NCBI RefSeq assembly: GCF_000214705.1
Contig: NC_015573.1
Location: 1,511,001 to 1,575,000, forward strand
Length of the DNA stretch: 64,000 nt
Direction: 5' to 3'
Source of the DNA: Desulfofundulus kuznetsovii DSM 6115
GTDB lineage: Bacteria; Bacillota; Desulfotomaculia; Desulfotomaculales; Desulfovirgulaceae
Positions within the stretch are counted from its first letter, which is position 1. Each line of letters begins with the position of its first letter. Shown one piece after another: positions 33,860 to 42,154 of the stretch. The notes under the pieces were generated by a model. The model ran no database searches. It had not been told where the DNA came from and saw only the letters and a list, made by a program, of their open reading frames with translations. Position numbers and translations under genes: made by a program.

Positions 33860-36741
33860 GCTCCCACCTCCCGGCCATGACCGGCACTAGGATTGCCGAA
33901 GATCCGGGCCATGGGTTCCTGCCAGGCCCTTTTCAGGTTGGCCAGGGGAACACTGCAAAGCCGGCGCCCCTCCTGTTCCACCACCACTGCCGGATCATCC
34001 GTGGTTTGCCCCAGCACAAGGTATGGTAAGCCGGCAAGCGTTTTTTCGGGTTTTTCTGTGGGGGCCATTTCAACCACGAAGCACCCGCTGGTTTCATTAA
34101 ATAGAAAATAATCCGGGCGTTCACCGGCAGGGATGGTGATCCAGGCTCCCACGCCGCCGCCAAAGCACATCTCAGCCAGGGCAGCGGCCAGCCCCCCTTC
34201 GCTGATATCGTGACAGGCCAGAATCTTTTCTCCCTGGATAGCCTTGTGAATGCCATCCCACACTCGAGTGACAATCTCCAGGTTGATCCGGGGGAGGTTT
34301 TTACCCAGGCAACCAGCTAAATCAAAATAAACCGATCCGGCCATTTCGGAAAGATTACGCTGGCCCACCAGGATAATTAAATTTCCGGCTCCCTTAAAAT
34401 CCGCTGAAACGGTACGTTTTACATCGGGAAGACGGCCAAAAACCGAAACACAGAGTACCGGTGGAATTTTGATCACCTCTCCGCCGTCCCCGCGGTAGGT
34501 GCTGGACAGGCTATCCTTTCCGGAAATAAAGGGCATTCCGGTAGCCCGCACAAAATCCACGCAGGCATCCACGGCCCGGTCCAGGGCACCCAGTGCCTCC
34601 TCATCGGGGAAGGGCCAGATGAAGTTGTCAATCAATACCAGCTCTTTCGGGTTGGCCCCTACCGCCACAGCATTGGAAACTGCCTCCGTTGCCGCCCAGA
34701 GACTACCGTAATAGGGATCTATTTGATTTAAAACCGGATTTAGACCGTGGCTGATCACCACCGCGGCGGGGGAACCAAGCAGGGGAGTAAGGACCACCGC
34801 GTCGTTGGGGCCGTCCTGCTCCACCCCACCAAAGGGCGCCAGGGTACAGGAGCCCTGTACTCCGTGGTCGTACATGCGTACAATGGGTTCTTTGGAACAC
34901 ACATTCAGGTGGCCCATCACCTGGCAGTAAGTCTCCTCCCAGTTTCTTGGAGTTGAAACCTGGGGGTCGGTCAGCGCCGGCTGTTGCCAGCGGGCAGTGA
35001 GGACCCGTTTGGGCAGGCCGTGGTGGAGAAATTCCATATCCAGATCGCAAATGGTTTCGTTCTCATAGGTTACCACCAGCCGCCGGTCGGAAGTAAATTC
35101 CGCCAACACGGTAGCCTCCACGTTCAGCCCCCGGCAAATCTCCAGCAGCCGCTCCAGGTTTTCCGGGGATACGGCAATGACCATGCGCTCCTGGCTTTCG
35201 GAAAGCCATATTTCCCAGGGCTTAAGACCCTGGTACTTCAAAGGCACTCTCTCCAACCAAACTCTAACGCCGGTTTTTTCCCCCATTTCGCCCAGGGCTG
35301 AGGAAAATCCCCCAGCCCCACAATCGGTGATGGCCCTGATGAGACCGGCTTCGCTGGCCGCCAGCACGGCATCGGCCACGCGCTTTTCTTCGATGGGATG
35401 GCCGATCTGGACGGCGCTAGCATTTACCTCGGTAGTACGGTGGGTCATTTCCCCGCTGGAAAAGGTGGCCCCGTGAATACCGTCCCGGCCCGTCCTCCCG
35501 CCGATGACCACGGCCAGATCTCCTGGCTGTGGCTGGCCTTTCCGGCAGCGCTCCACAGGTAGCAGTCCGTATGCCCCCACGATCACCGAGGGCTTGGCCC
35601 GGAAGTCACGGTGGAAATGCACCGAGCCGTTATTGGTGGGGATGCCCATGCGGTTGCCGTAGTCTCGCACCCCGGCCACCACCCGGCGCAGCAAATAATG
35701 GGGGGAGAGACAACCCGGGGGAATATCTTCCCGGGGGGTATCGGGTGGTGCAAAGCAGAACATATCTGTAGAAGCGATTACCCGGGCCCCCTGGCCCGTG
35801 CCCATGATATCCCTGAATACCCCCCCGCTGCCCGTCATGGCCCCCCCGTAGGGCTCAATGGCGGAAGGGGAATTATGGGTTTCCACTTTGCCGCAGACGG
35901 CCCAACCGTCGTAAAACTCCATCACCCCGGAGTTATCCACAAAAGCCGAAAGCACCAGGGGGTGGTTGGTCGCGGCGGTTGCATCCTGTAAACGTTTTAA
36001 GAGGGGTTCCTTTTCCCTGCCGTCAACCAGGAGGCGCGCCTTAAAGGTTTTGTGGCCGCAGTGCTCGGACCAGGTTTGGGCCAGGGTTTCTATTTCACAG
36101 TCCGTAGGATCCCTGCCGATGGCTTTAAAGTAATCCTGGATGGCATGCATTTCTTCCAGGTTGAGGAAAAGTCTGTCGCGGCTCAACTCCATCAGTTCCG
36201 CATCGCTCATCCCGCGTAGGGGGATGATTTCGGTCCGGCCCGGTTGGCCCGGGATGAGGAGGGTGGCGGGTTTTTCGGTGACCACCCGTTCCACGGTGGT
36301 ATTGACCAGCAGCCGGTTAAGGATGATTTCGATATCCCGTGAATTGATGTCCGGGCCGTAGAAACCATATTCCCGGCTGGAATCGGCGGCCACCAACCCT
36401 TCAACTCCCAGGTCCCGGGCTGCTTTCATCAATGAGACGGCCTCGGGGTTCATGACCCCCGGCTTGTAGGCCACTTCCACTACTACCGGAGCGTCTTTGA
36501 TGATGGGGCCGTTGATGGTGTAGTCCTGAAAAACTGCTTCGGCCAGCAGTTTTTCGGCCAGCAATTGGGCCTTTGACTCATCGATACCTTCAAAACGGTA
36601 TACCTTGGCCGTACGTACCCTTTGGACCGCATTTATGCCCAGGGCATACTTTATCTCATGGAGAACCTCCTCCCCTGCCGGATCAGGCAGATGAGGACGG
36701 TTCGTGACCCTGATCTCTACAATAGCCACCTGTATTACCAC
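33856..36741 (-). CDS. purL: Phosphoribosylformylglycinamidine synthase, PurS-PurL fusion
   Basis: 961 residues. Residues 1-80 resemble PurS (VEIRVTNRPHLPDPAGEEVLHEIKYALGI...KVYRFEG). The rest is PurL: TWSEHCGHKTFKARL, MTGSGGVFRDIMGTG, the second repeated ATPase half from about 600 and SGKDSLSSTY. ATP-dependent amidation in purine synthesis, working with the adjacent PurQ. In Bacillus PurS, PurL and PurQ are separate chains; here only PurQ is. Other pur genes are not in the window. Confidence 0.92.
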   Translation of the reverse strand: MVIQVAIVEIRVTNRPHLPDPAGEEVLHEIKYALGINAVQRVRTAKVYRFEGIDESKAQLLAEKLLAEAVFQDYTINGPIIKDAPVVVEVAYKPGVMNPEAVSLMKAARDLGVEGLVAADSSREYGFYGPDINSRDIEIILNRLLVNTTVERVVTEKPATLLIPGQPGRTEIIPLRGMSDAELMELSRDRLFLNLEEMHAIQDYFKAIGRDPTDCEIETLAQTWSEHCGHKTFKARLLVDGREKEPLLKRLQDATAATNHPLVLSAFVDNSGVMEFYDGWAVCGKVETHNSPSAIEPYGGAMTGSGGVFRDIMGTGQGARVIASTDMFCFAPPDTPREDIPPGCLSPHYLLRRVVAGVRDYGNRMGIPTNNGSVHFHRDFRAKPSVIVGAYGLLPVERCRKGQPQPGDLAVVIGGRTGRDGIHGATFSSGEMTHRTTEVNASAVQIGHPIEEKRVADAVLAASEAGLIRAITDCGAGGFSSALGEMGEKTGVRVWLERVPLKYQGLKPWEIWLSESQERMVIAVSPENLERLLEICRGLNVEATVLAEFTSDRRLVVTYENETICDLDMEFLHHGLPKRVLTARWQQPALTDPQVSTPRNWEETYCQVMGHLNVCSKEPIVRMYDHGVQGSCTLAPFGGVEQDGPNDAVVLTPLLGSPAAVVISHGLNPVLNQIDPYYGSLWAATEAVSNAVAVGANPKELVLIDNFIWPFPDEEALGALDRAVDACVDFVRATGMPFISGKDSLSSTYRGDGGEVIKIPPVLCVSVFGRLPDVKRTVSADFKGAGNLIILVGQRNLSEMAGSVYFDLAGCLGKNLPRINLEIVTRVWDGIHKAIQGEKILACHDISEGGLAAALAEMCFGGGVGAWITIPAGERPDYFLFNETSGCFVVEMAPTEKPEKTLAGLPYLVLGQTTDDPAVVVEQEGRRLCSVPLANLKRAWQEPMARIFGNPSAGHGREVGA

Positions 36742-36775
36742 CTCCTGGATGAAGACTTCAGGAAAAAGAAAATTT

Positions 36776-36795
36776 CCCGGCGGCGTACCGCCGGG
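36776..36795 (-). terminator. Terminator of the UspA gene
   Basis: Perfect CCCGGCGG / CCGCCGGG stem with a four-base loop; on the minus strand followed by AAATTTTCTTTTTC. Confidence 0.75.
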
Positions 36796-36850
36796 AGCAT
36801 AACTCCCAAAGAAATTTTAGTATACTTGTGCCGGAAAAACAAGAGTCTTC

Positions 36851-37288
36851 TTAGCGGACGATGAGCACCGGGCAGGGAGCATGACGAACCACCCGGTTGC
36901 TCACGCTGCCCATTAAATAACCGCGGATTTCCCCGAGACCACGGCTGCCCATGATAATGATGTCGTAACGACCTTCCCGGGCTTCCCGGCAGATTTCTTC
37001 CGCCGGGTTGCCCCAAACGGATTTAACTTCTAAATCCAGGCCGTAGTGCGCCAGTTCCTCCTTAACCCGGTTTAAAATCTCTTTTCCATTTTCCTCCATT
37101 TGCTTTTCAATATTGTGGTAGACTTCGCCCAGCCTGTCCTCATACTTATTCACATAAGGCGGCAGGGGCGGAATGACATGAAAGATAGTTAGATGGGCTT
37201 TGAAATGCTTGGCTAGTTGCGCCCCGTGTTCGGCAGCCAGGGCTGCCCGGTGGGAACCATCCACTGGAACAAGCATTTTACGATACAT
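36851..37288 (-). CDS. Universal stress protein (UspA family)
   Basis: 145 residues. N-terminal MLVPVDGSHRAALAAEHGA and ATP-binding signature IMGSRGLGEIRGYLMGSVSNRVV, so it should be an ATP-binding Usp. Dimeric cytoplasmic stress protein by family. Monocistronic with its own terminator. Confidence 0.9.
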   Translation of the reverse strand: MYRKMLVPVDGSHRAALAAEHGAQLAKHFKAHLTIFHVIPPLPPYVNKYEDRLGEVYHNIEKQMEENGKEILNRVKEELAHYGLDLEVKSVWGNPAEEICREAREGRYDIIIMGSRGLGEIRGYLMGSVSNRVVRHAPCPVLIVR

Positions 37289-37526
37289 AATAACCCCCCT
37301 TTTTAAGGAACGTGTTCACATTCACAATCCCCCTTTTTATGTTACTTCACGGATAGAAAACCTGTCAATCCTTTTAAAACATTTAATCAGGTCGATGGTC
37401 TATTTCGGAAGTTTATTATGCCCCCGATAAAAGCCTGGCTGGCGGCAAACTGATTTTTTGCTGGTACCCCGGTTAAGGTGGTGCTAAAATATAGGAGTAA
37501 TTCAGCATTGACGGGGGAAAATATTG

Positions 37527-38000
37527 ATGGCTGATCTGCCGGAAGTGGAGATATATACCGATGGTGCCTGCAGCGGTAATCCCGGACCCGGCGGTTACGG
37601 GGTGGTGTTGCGCTACGGTAACCATGTTAAAGAGATATCCGGGGGATACGCGCAGACCACCAACAACCGCATGGAATTAATGGCCGTAATTGAGGGGCTG
37701 AGAGCGCTAAAGCGCCCCTGCCGGGTCACCATCTATACCGACAGCCGGTATATTGTGGATGCCATGACCCGGGGATGGGTCAGACGCTGGCAGGCCAACG
37801 GCTGGCGCCGGGAGAACGGCGAGCCGGCCAAAAATGCCGATCTCTGGCGGCAAATTCTTTCCCTGGCCAGCAAGCATCGCATCACCTGGGTCTGGGTAAA
37901 GGGCCACGCCGATAATATCTACAATAACCGTTGCGATCAGCTGGCGGTGGAGGCCAGTCGCCGGGCTTCTTTGCCCGGGGACCCGGGTTTTCAAGCATGA
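37527..38000 (+). CDS. rnhA: Ribonuclease HI
   Basis: About 157 residues. Catalytic residues visible: Asp in EIYTDGACSGNPGPGGYG, Glu in NNRMELMAVIEGL, Asp in IYTDSRYIVDAMT, and Asp in HADNIYNNRCDQLA. Removes RNA from RNA:DNA hybrids. ATG 37527 chosen over the adjacent TTG; GGGGG lies 8 nt upstream. Confidence 0.95.
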   Translation: MADLPEVEIYTDGACSGNPGPGGYGVVLRYGNHVKEISGGYAQTTNNRMELMAVIEGLRALKRPCRVTIYTDSRYIVDAMTRGWVRRWQANGWRRENGEPAKNADLWRQILSLASKHRITWVWVKGHADNIYNNRCDQLAVEASRRASLPGDPGFQA

Positions 38001-38096
38001 TGAGAGCCAGGTTCGTTTAAGGGGCTTTCTGTTAAGGTATAACGCCATTGAAAACAAAAATAAATAAAAATAACCGTTGTGGAGGTGCTCTTGCTG

Positions 38097-38282
38097 TTGC
38101 ACCGTGTCAAACGCAAGGGACAGGTGAGCCGGGTGCACGTCCTGCTCACGGGAGAAAATCCGGGGGAAGAGACCAGGGTAAGTCAGCCCGGCCCTAACCA
38201 GGAAGTTGAGGGTTTTCAACTAAACACTGCCGGTGGGCCCCTGGATGAAGAATTCCGGGAGAAAGGCCCCCGCCGGGATTAA
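38097..38282 (+). CDS. Possible small basic/acidic protein, about 61 aa
   Basis: An open frame with GGAGGTG 9 nt before a TTG codon. The product begins MHRVKRKGQVSRVHVLLTGE and ends in a charged tail. No family recognised; the frame would end 15 nt before the convergent DUF456 gene. Coding status uncertain. Confidence 0.3.
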   Translation: MHRVKRKGQVSRVHVLLTGENPGEETRVSQPGPNQEVEGFQLNTAGGPLDEEFREKGPRRD

Positions 38283-38297
38283 ACACAGGTTAGGCCA

Positions 38298-38777
38298 TCA
38301 CCAGATGGCTGCAAAAAACCAGACGATCATCCCTATCTCCAGTACCAGTTTGACGGCCATCCCTCCTGCAAGGCCGACCAGGGAACCCCAGCCGGCCAGA
38401 ATGGCCTGGGTTAAGGGTTTGCGGGCAAGCAACTCCCCAATTACCGCCCCCACCAGGGGGCCAAAAACTATACCCGCGGCTCCAAATACAATTAACCCCA
38501 GGATCATACCAGCCGCGCTACCCCAGATGGCATAACCGGAACCACCGTAGCGGCGTACCGCCCAGGCTCCAGCCAGGTAATCCAGGGCCAGTACCAGAGC
38601 CATTGCCAGTGCCTGGCCCAGGTAAAAGCCCCATCCCAGGGTAGAGAAACCGGTGGCCAGGCCATAAACCAGCATTCCCAGCCAGATGAGCGGTGCGCCG
38701 GGTAGGGCCGGCACAACCGTCCCGGCCAGGCCGGCAGCAAAGAACAGGCACGCCGTTATCAAACCCAGGAGGGACAT
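38298..38777 (-). CDS. DUF456 family membrane protein
   Basis: 159 residues with four to five membrane spans and glycine-rich loops (GTVVPALPGAPLIWLGM, GMILGLIVFGAAGIVFGPLVGAVIGEL). The pattern LPGxPLIWxG and GPxxGAxxGEL is typical of DUF456. Role unknown. GGGAGGTAG ribosome site 7 nt upstream. Confidence 0.82.
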   Translation of the reverse strand: MSLLGLITACLFFAAGLAGTVVPALPGAPLIWLGMLVYGLATGFSTLGWGFYLGQALAMALVLALDYLAGAWAVRRYGGSGYAIWGSAAGMILGLIVFGAAGIVFGPLVGAVIGELLARKPLTQAILAGWGSLVGLAGGMAVKLVLEIGMIVWFFAAIW

Positions 38778-38851
38778 TTTAGTCTACCTCCCCTGTTTTT
38801 AGATTTATATGCAACGTTCGACAACCTATGATGCTTCCCCTGTTAAAAACA

Positions 38852-38875
38852 GGGGCCGGTTTGGAAACCAGCCCC
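38852..38875 (-). terminator. Terminator of the zinc-ribbon gene
   Basis: GGGGCTGGTTT / AAACCGGCCCC hairpin (one wobble) followed by TGTTTTTAAC on the minus strand. Confidence 0.75.
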
Positions 38876-38885
38876 TTGAGCCATT

Positions 38886-39071
38886 TCAGATTCCTTTCCG
38901 TGGCCCCTTATCAGCGTGTCCCGCCGACAGGGGCATGCACCCCCCGGTGCATTTTTTGCAGCTGCCCTGGCAGTACTGCCATGTCCATAGAAAGTGGTTG
39001 CAACGGGGGCAACGGGTAGCGTTAACCTCAGTTACTTTATAACCGCAACAAGGGCAAATGTCTTTAAACAT
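38886..39071 (-). CDS. Small zinc-ribbon protein, 61 aa
   Basis: From ATG 39071, with GGGAGAGGG upstream: MFKDICPCCGYKV...RCPRCNHFLWTWQYCQGSCKKCTGGC. Two CxxC knuckles form a zinc ribbon, and a further Cys-rich tail (C-x3-C-x2-C-x3-C) could bind a second metal. It lies 60 nt downstream of feoB on the same strand, so a link to iron supply is possible. Not recognised as a named family. Confidence 0.65.
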   Translation of the reverse strand: MFKDICPCCGYKVTEVNATRCPRCNHFLWTWQYCQGSCKKCTGGCMPLSAGHADKGPRKGI

Positions 39072-39131
39072 TGCATACCCTCTCCCTCCCTGTGTCACTA
39101 GTGGCGGCTCCCGAGAGCACCTTTAGATTCC

Positions 39132-41108
39132 CTACCCCGGAATATTGGTGGTGGGTCTGGCCCGGCGAAGGAACATGCACATTCCCACAATGGCCAGGGT
39201 AAGGGCTGCGAAGACCAATATTACCGGCAAAACCTGCACTTTCCCGTTGGCGGGGCTAAAGAGCCGGGCCAGCTGGGCTACCAGGCCGCCCACGAGAAAT
39301 GCCGCTACCCAGCTGCTACACCAGATCATCAGGGCTTCCTTTTTGGTCCGTTCCTTAAAAATTACCAGTATGGAGGCAATGCAGGGTACGAACAGGGTGA
39401 TGGTAATCAGGGCCACAATGGTTTGGAGCGGGGTTAAGGCCAGATCCGTTAACCCGGCGGCCCCAAAATCACGCCGTACAATCCCCATAATGAAGGCCGT
39501 GGCCGCCTCGCGGGGGAGGTTCAGCCAGCCCACGGTGAGGGGCGCCAGGAGGTTTTGTAAGAACTCCAGGATGCCCGTTACCTGAAAGGTACTGATGATC
39601 AATGCCCCCAGGGCAAAGAGTGGCGCGGCTTCCTTAAGGAAATGGTAGGACTTGGTGCCAGTCTTCTTTAACACGTTGTCCAGCCGGGGCAGCCTCAAAG
39701 GAGGCAGATCGATGAACAGGTCAGCCGACTTACCCGGCAACAGGGTGGACAGCAGCGTACCGGCCATCACCAGCACGCTGAAGATCACCAGGGCATACAG
39801 GGCTACGTACTGCGGTCCCAGTGTGGCCAGCATGCCGGCGATGACCCCCAGTTGAGCGGAGCAGGGAATGGTTAACCCCAGCAGAAAAATGGCGATCTTC
39901 CTCTCCCGGTCCGAAGATAAGAGCCGGGTGGTGATGGTGGCCATGGTTACGCAGCCAAAACCAAGAATAATGGGAATTACCCCCCGGCCATTTAACCCAA
40001 TGGAGGTTAACAGGCGGTCGACCAGGGTGGCAATCCGGGGTAAATAACCCGAGTCTTCAAATAAAGACAGGAAGAAATAGAACCCTACCACCAGGGGCAT
40101 CAACAATCCCAACAGGTAGGTCACCGTCATGGTAAGCAAACCGAACTCGCCAATCAAAATGGTACCCGGTATGGAAGACTGGGGTATAAATTGTTCTACG
40201 AATTGACGCACCGCAGGCTCATATATGCCCTGCATAATGGTTTCCTCGGTAATACCTACAACGGTGCCGGCGATAAAAACACCAATGGCTTTGTACATGG
40301 CCCAGAGGGCCAGCAACAGGATGGGAACCCCCGTAAGCGGCTTGATCATCCAGCGTCCCAAAGTGGTGGCCACACTGGCGCCCCGGGAGGTTTCCCGCAC
40401 CACCTGCTGGCAAATTGCGTTAACCCTCTCCCTCCGGCGGCGATAAATTTCCTCTCGCCGGGTGTCCGGCTCCAAGCCGTGGCGAGCGGCAATTACCGGG
40501 TCTCCTTCCAGGACCAGCAGTGCTTCCCCCCGGCTACCCACCCGGTTGAGCAGTTGGTTGAGCTCCTTTTCCAGCCCCGGTGTGGCGTGTCCCGGCCGGG
40601 CGGTAAAGAGTTCCGCCTTCAGGCGGTCAAACCCCTCTTTTTTCACGGCCACCGTGGGGATGACAGGCACTCCCAGCAACTGGCTTAACCGATCCACATC
40701 AACTTCAATGCCCATCCTCTTAGCATCGTCCATCATGTTCAGGGCAACGATTACCGGTACTCCGGTATCGATGATTTGCTGGGTGAGGAAAAGATCCCTT
40801 TCCAGATGGGCGGCCGAGACCACATTGAGCACCAGGTCGGCGGAAAGGATGATGTCCCGGGCAATACGCTCTTCGTCGTTAAAGGAGGATATACCATAAA
40901 CCCCCGGTGTATCAATTACCACGTCAGAGCCGTAACGCCCGTAGGAAATATCCAGGGTCGTTCCCGGGTAGTTGGAAACATCCACATACATGCCGGTAAA
41001 GTGGTTGAAAAATACCGACTTTCCCGTATTGGGATTACCGGCCAGCACGATGCGCCGGGCCCCGGCGGGTATTTCTATTTTAAGTCCGGGACAATGGCAG
41101 TGAGCCAT
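39132..41108 (-). CDS. feoB: Ferrous iron transport protein B
   Basis: 658 residues. G domain: GNPNTGKS at 24-31, DTPGVYG, NMMD and a helical GDI-like linker; then gate and core membrane domains (about eight spans, including GVIPIILGFGCVTMATITTRLL and TIPCSAQLGVIAGML). Inner-membrane Fe(II) importer. The N-terminus MAHCHC has a small Cys/His patch. Follows feoA by 2 nt and lies under Fur boxes. Confidence 0.96.
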   Translation of the reverse strand: MAHCHCPGLKIEIPAGARRIVLAGNPNTGKSVFFNHFTGMYVDVSNYPGTTLDISYGRYGSDVVIDTPGVYGISSFNDEERIARDIILSADLVLNVVSAAHLERDLFLTQQIIDTGVPVIVALNMMDDAKRMGIEVDVDRLSQLLGVPVIPTVAVKKEGFDRLKAELFTARPGHATPGLEKELNQLLNRVGSRGEALLVLEGDPVIAARHGLEPDTRREEIYRRRRERVNAICQQVVRETSRGASVATTLGRWMIKPLTGVPILLLALWAMYKAIGVFIAGTVVGITEETIMQGIYEPAVRQFVEQFIPQSSIPGTILIGEFGLLTMTVTYLLGLLMPLVVGFYFFLSLFEDSGYLPRIATLVDRLLTSIGLNGRGVIPIILGFGCVTMATITTRLLSSDRERKIAIFLLGLTIPCSAQLGVIAGMLATLGPQYVALYALVIFSVLVMAGTLLSTLLPGKSADLFIDLPPLRLPRLDNVLKKTGTKSYHFLKEAAPLFALGALIISTFQVTGILEFLQNLLAPLTVGWLNLPREAATAFIMGIVRRDFGAAGLTDLALTPLQTIVALITITLFVPCIASILVIFKERTKKEALMIWCSSWVAAFLVGGLVAQLARLFSPANGKVQVLPVILVFAALTLAIVGMCMFLRRARPTTNIPG

Positions 41109-41110
41109 GG

Positions 41111-41332
41111 TTAAAAACTCCCTTCCACTTCGATCTGCCGGGCCAACCCGCGGCCGATAGCGATTTCCTGACGGTTTTTGCTGATCACTACCGGTCCCGC
41201 AGGTACTACTTCACAGCAAGTTACAACTTCCCCTTCAGCGATGCCAAAACGCAGGGCCTGTGCCCGAACCAGTTCCGAGGGTATGGATAAAATGCGGCAA
41301 CGCTGACCTCTTTTCATGCGATCCAGGGTCAC
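41111..41332 (-). CDS. feoA: Ferrous iron transport protein A
   Basis: 73 residues, SH3-like: TLDRMKRGQRCRILSIPSE, LRFGIAEGEVVTCCEVVPAGPVVI and IAIGRGLARQIEV. Cytoplasmic regulator of FeoB. GTG 41332 is chosen because GAGGGA lies 6 nt upstream and the protein then matches family length. A longer frame from 41395 would run through the Fur box. Confidence 0.9.
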   Translation of the reverse strand: MTLDRMKRGQRCRILSIPSELVRAQALRFGIAEGEVVTCCEVVPAGPVVISKNRQEIAIGRGLARQIEVEGSF

Positions 41333-41381
41333 GGCAAGTCCCTCCCTATGTATGTAAGGCGTAGATAAATGCATGATGATG

Positions 41382-41396
41382 AGAATCATTATCACT
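41382..41396. promoter_or_regulatory. Fur box 1 upstream of feoA
   Basis: TGAGAATCATTATCA matches the 7-1-7 Fur consensus TGATAATNATTATCA at all but one position. Located 50 nt before the feoA start; repression of feoAB by Fe-Fur is expected. Confidence 0.8.
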
Positions 41397-41441
41397 CAGT
41401 GGTAATACTATTAAAGCGAAAAGCAGGTTTTACGTGATTTG

Positions 41442-41456
41442 TGAGAATGAATCTCA
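41442..41456. promoter_or_regulatory. Fur box 2 upstream of feoA
   Basis: TGAGAATGAATCTCA, a second imperfect 7-1-7 palindrome 60 nt (centre to centre) from the first. Weaker match, but the same half-site TGAGAAT. Confidence 0.6.
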
Positions 41457-41514
41457 ATCTAGATACAGTTTAACCCTCCTGCTTGCCCCTGTCAAGCTAT
41501 TTTTTTAAAAAAAT

Positions 41515-41535
41515 AACGGGGTGTGGAACCCCGTT
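41515..41535 (-). terminator. Terminator of the small Cys-rich gene
   Basis: AACGGGG / CCCCGTT hairpin followed on the minus strand by ATTTTTTTAAAAAAAT. Confidence 0.8.
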
Positions 41536-41546
41536 TAGGCTAGTTT

Positions 41547-41696
41547 TTACAGGTCGTCATCCGCTTTCGCGCATTCGGCGCAAGAATCAGCGGAAAGATC
41601 ATTTTCTGCCGGACAGCCACCCGTGCCCTCCAGAGCCGGGCAGGCAGTATCGTTCCTGCGTTCTGCTGCGCGATTGGTTTTGTCGTCACGGGACAT
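41547..41696 (-). CDS. Small cysteine-rich protein, 49 aa, unrecognised
   Basis: A complete short gene: AGGAGGTGATA ribosome site 5 nt before the ATG, 49 codons, then a strong terminator 12 nt after the stop. The product is acidic and polar with cysteines at 19, 28, 39 and 42 (TACPALEGTGGCPAE, then DSCAECAKADDDL), so it could bind a metal or Fe-S cluster. No membrane segment. It sits between the Fur-controlled feo promoter and an LpdD-like gene. Family unknown; easily missed because it is so short. Confidence 0.75.
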   Translation of the reverse strand: MSRDDKTNRAAERRNDTACPALEGTGGCPAENDLSADSCAECAKADDDL

Positions 41697-41746
41697 ATTT
41701 TATCACCTCCTGGAACATATTTTGTCCCCGGAGGCACAAAAAAAAG

Positions 41747-42154
41747 CTAACGAAAATTGGTATTAATTTTTAAATAGAATTTTAAATTATTTAACAATTG
41801 TTGCATGGCCTGCCGGGAATTCTCAACCAGGAGGTTTATATCTTCCGCTTGCGCCCTTTCCACATGGAGCCCGGCTACCACGACCACCGGCTGGCCGCTG
41901 GCTTTGGCCAGTTCTTCGGCCAGGGGTTTGGCTATTTCGTCGTCCTTGTGCCCCAGCCTGGGTACCACCGTGGAGGTACAGCTTAAGCGGCCGGGATCGG
42001 CCAGGCTGGGGCGGGGAATGCTCAAAACTACCGCTCCAACATGGGGCTTTTCACCGCCGAAAAGGGAGATTATAATACCCTCGCCGGTGACGGTTGCCTG
42101 CAGCTGTACCCGGTGTTTTCCTTCCCCGGCAGCAAAAAAAAGGTTTTTGATCAT
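41747..42154 (-). CDS. LpdD-like (prenylated-flavin chaperone-like) protein
   Basis: 135 residues. The segment GGEKPHVGAVVLSIPRPSLAD, then VPRLGHKDDEIAKPLAEELAKASGQPVVVVAGLHVE resembles the small LpdD-type subunit/chaperone associated with UbiD decarboxylases (PAC4-like fold). A UbiD homologue is encoded 10 kb away, but this gene overlaps a methyltransferase gene by 4 nt instead. The family call is from memory of motifs; function inferred. Confidence 0.55.
   Translation of the reverse strand: MIKNLFFAAGEGKHRVQLQATVTGEGIIISLFGGEKPHVGAVVLSIPRPSLADPGRLSCTSTVVPRLGHKDDEIAKPLAEELAKASGQPVVVVAGLHVERAQAEDINLLVENSRQAMQQLLNNLKFYLKINTNFR

Noticed and set aside
38883-38885. TGA ending the zinc-ribbon gene as a possible Sec codon
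   Set aside because: The following hairpin has a T-run and behaves as a terminator; the downstream frame has no conserved coding sequence.
41540-41737. 65-codon minus-strand frame
   Set aside because: It is a shadow of the better-supported 49-codon gene, which has the ribosome site and terminator.
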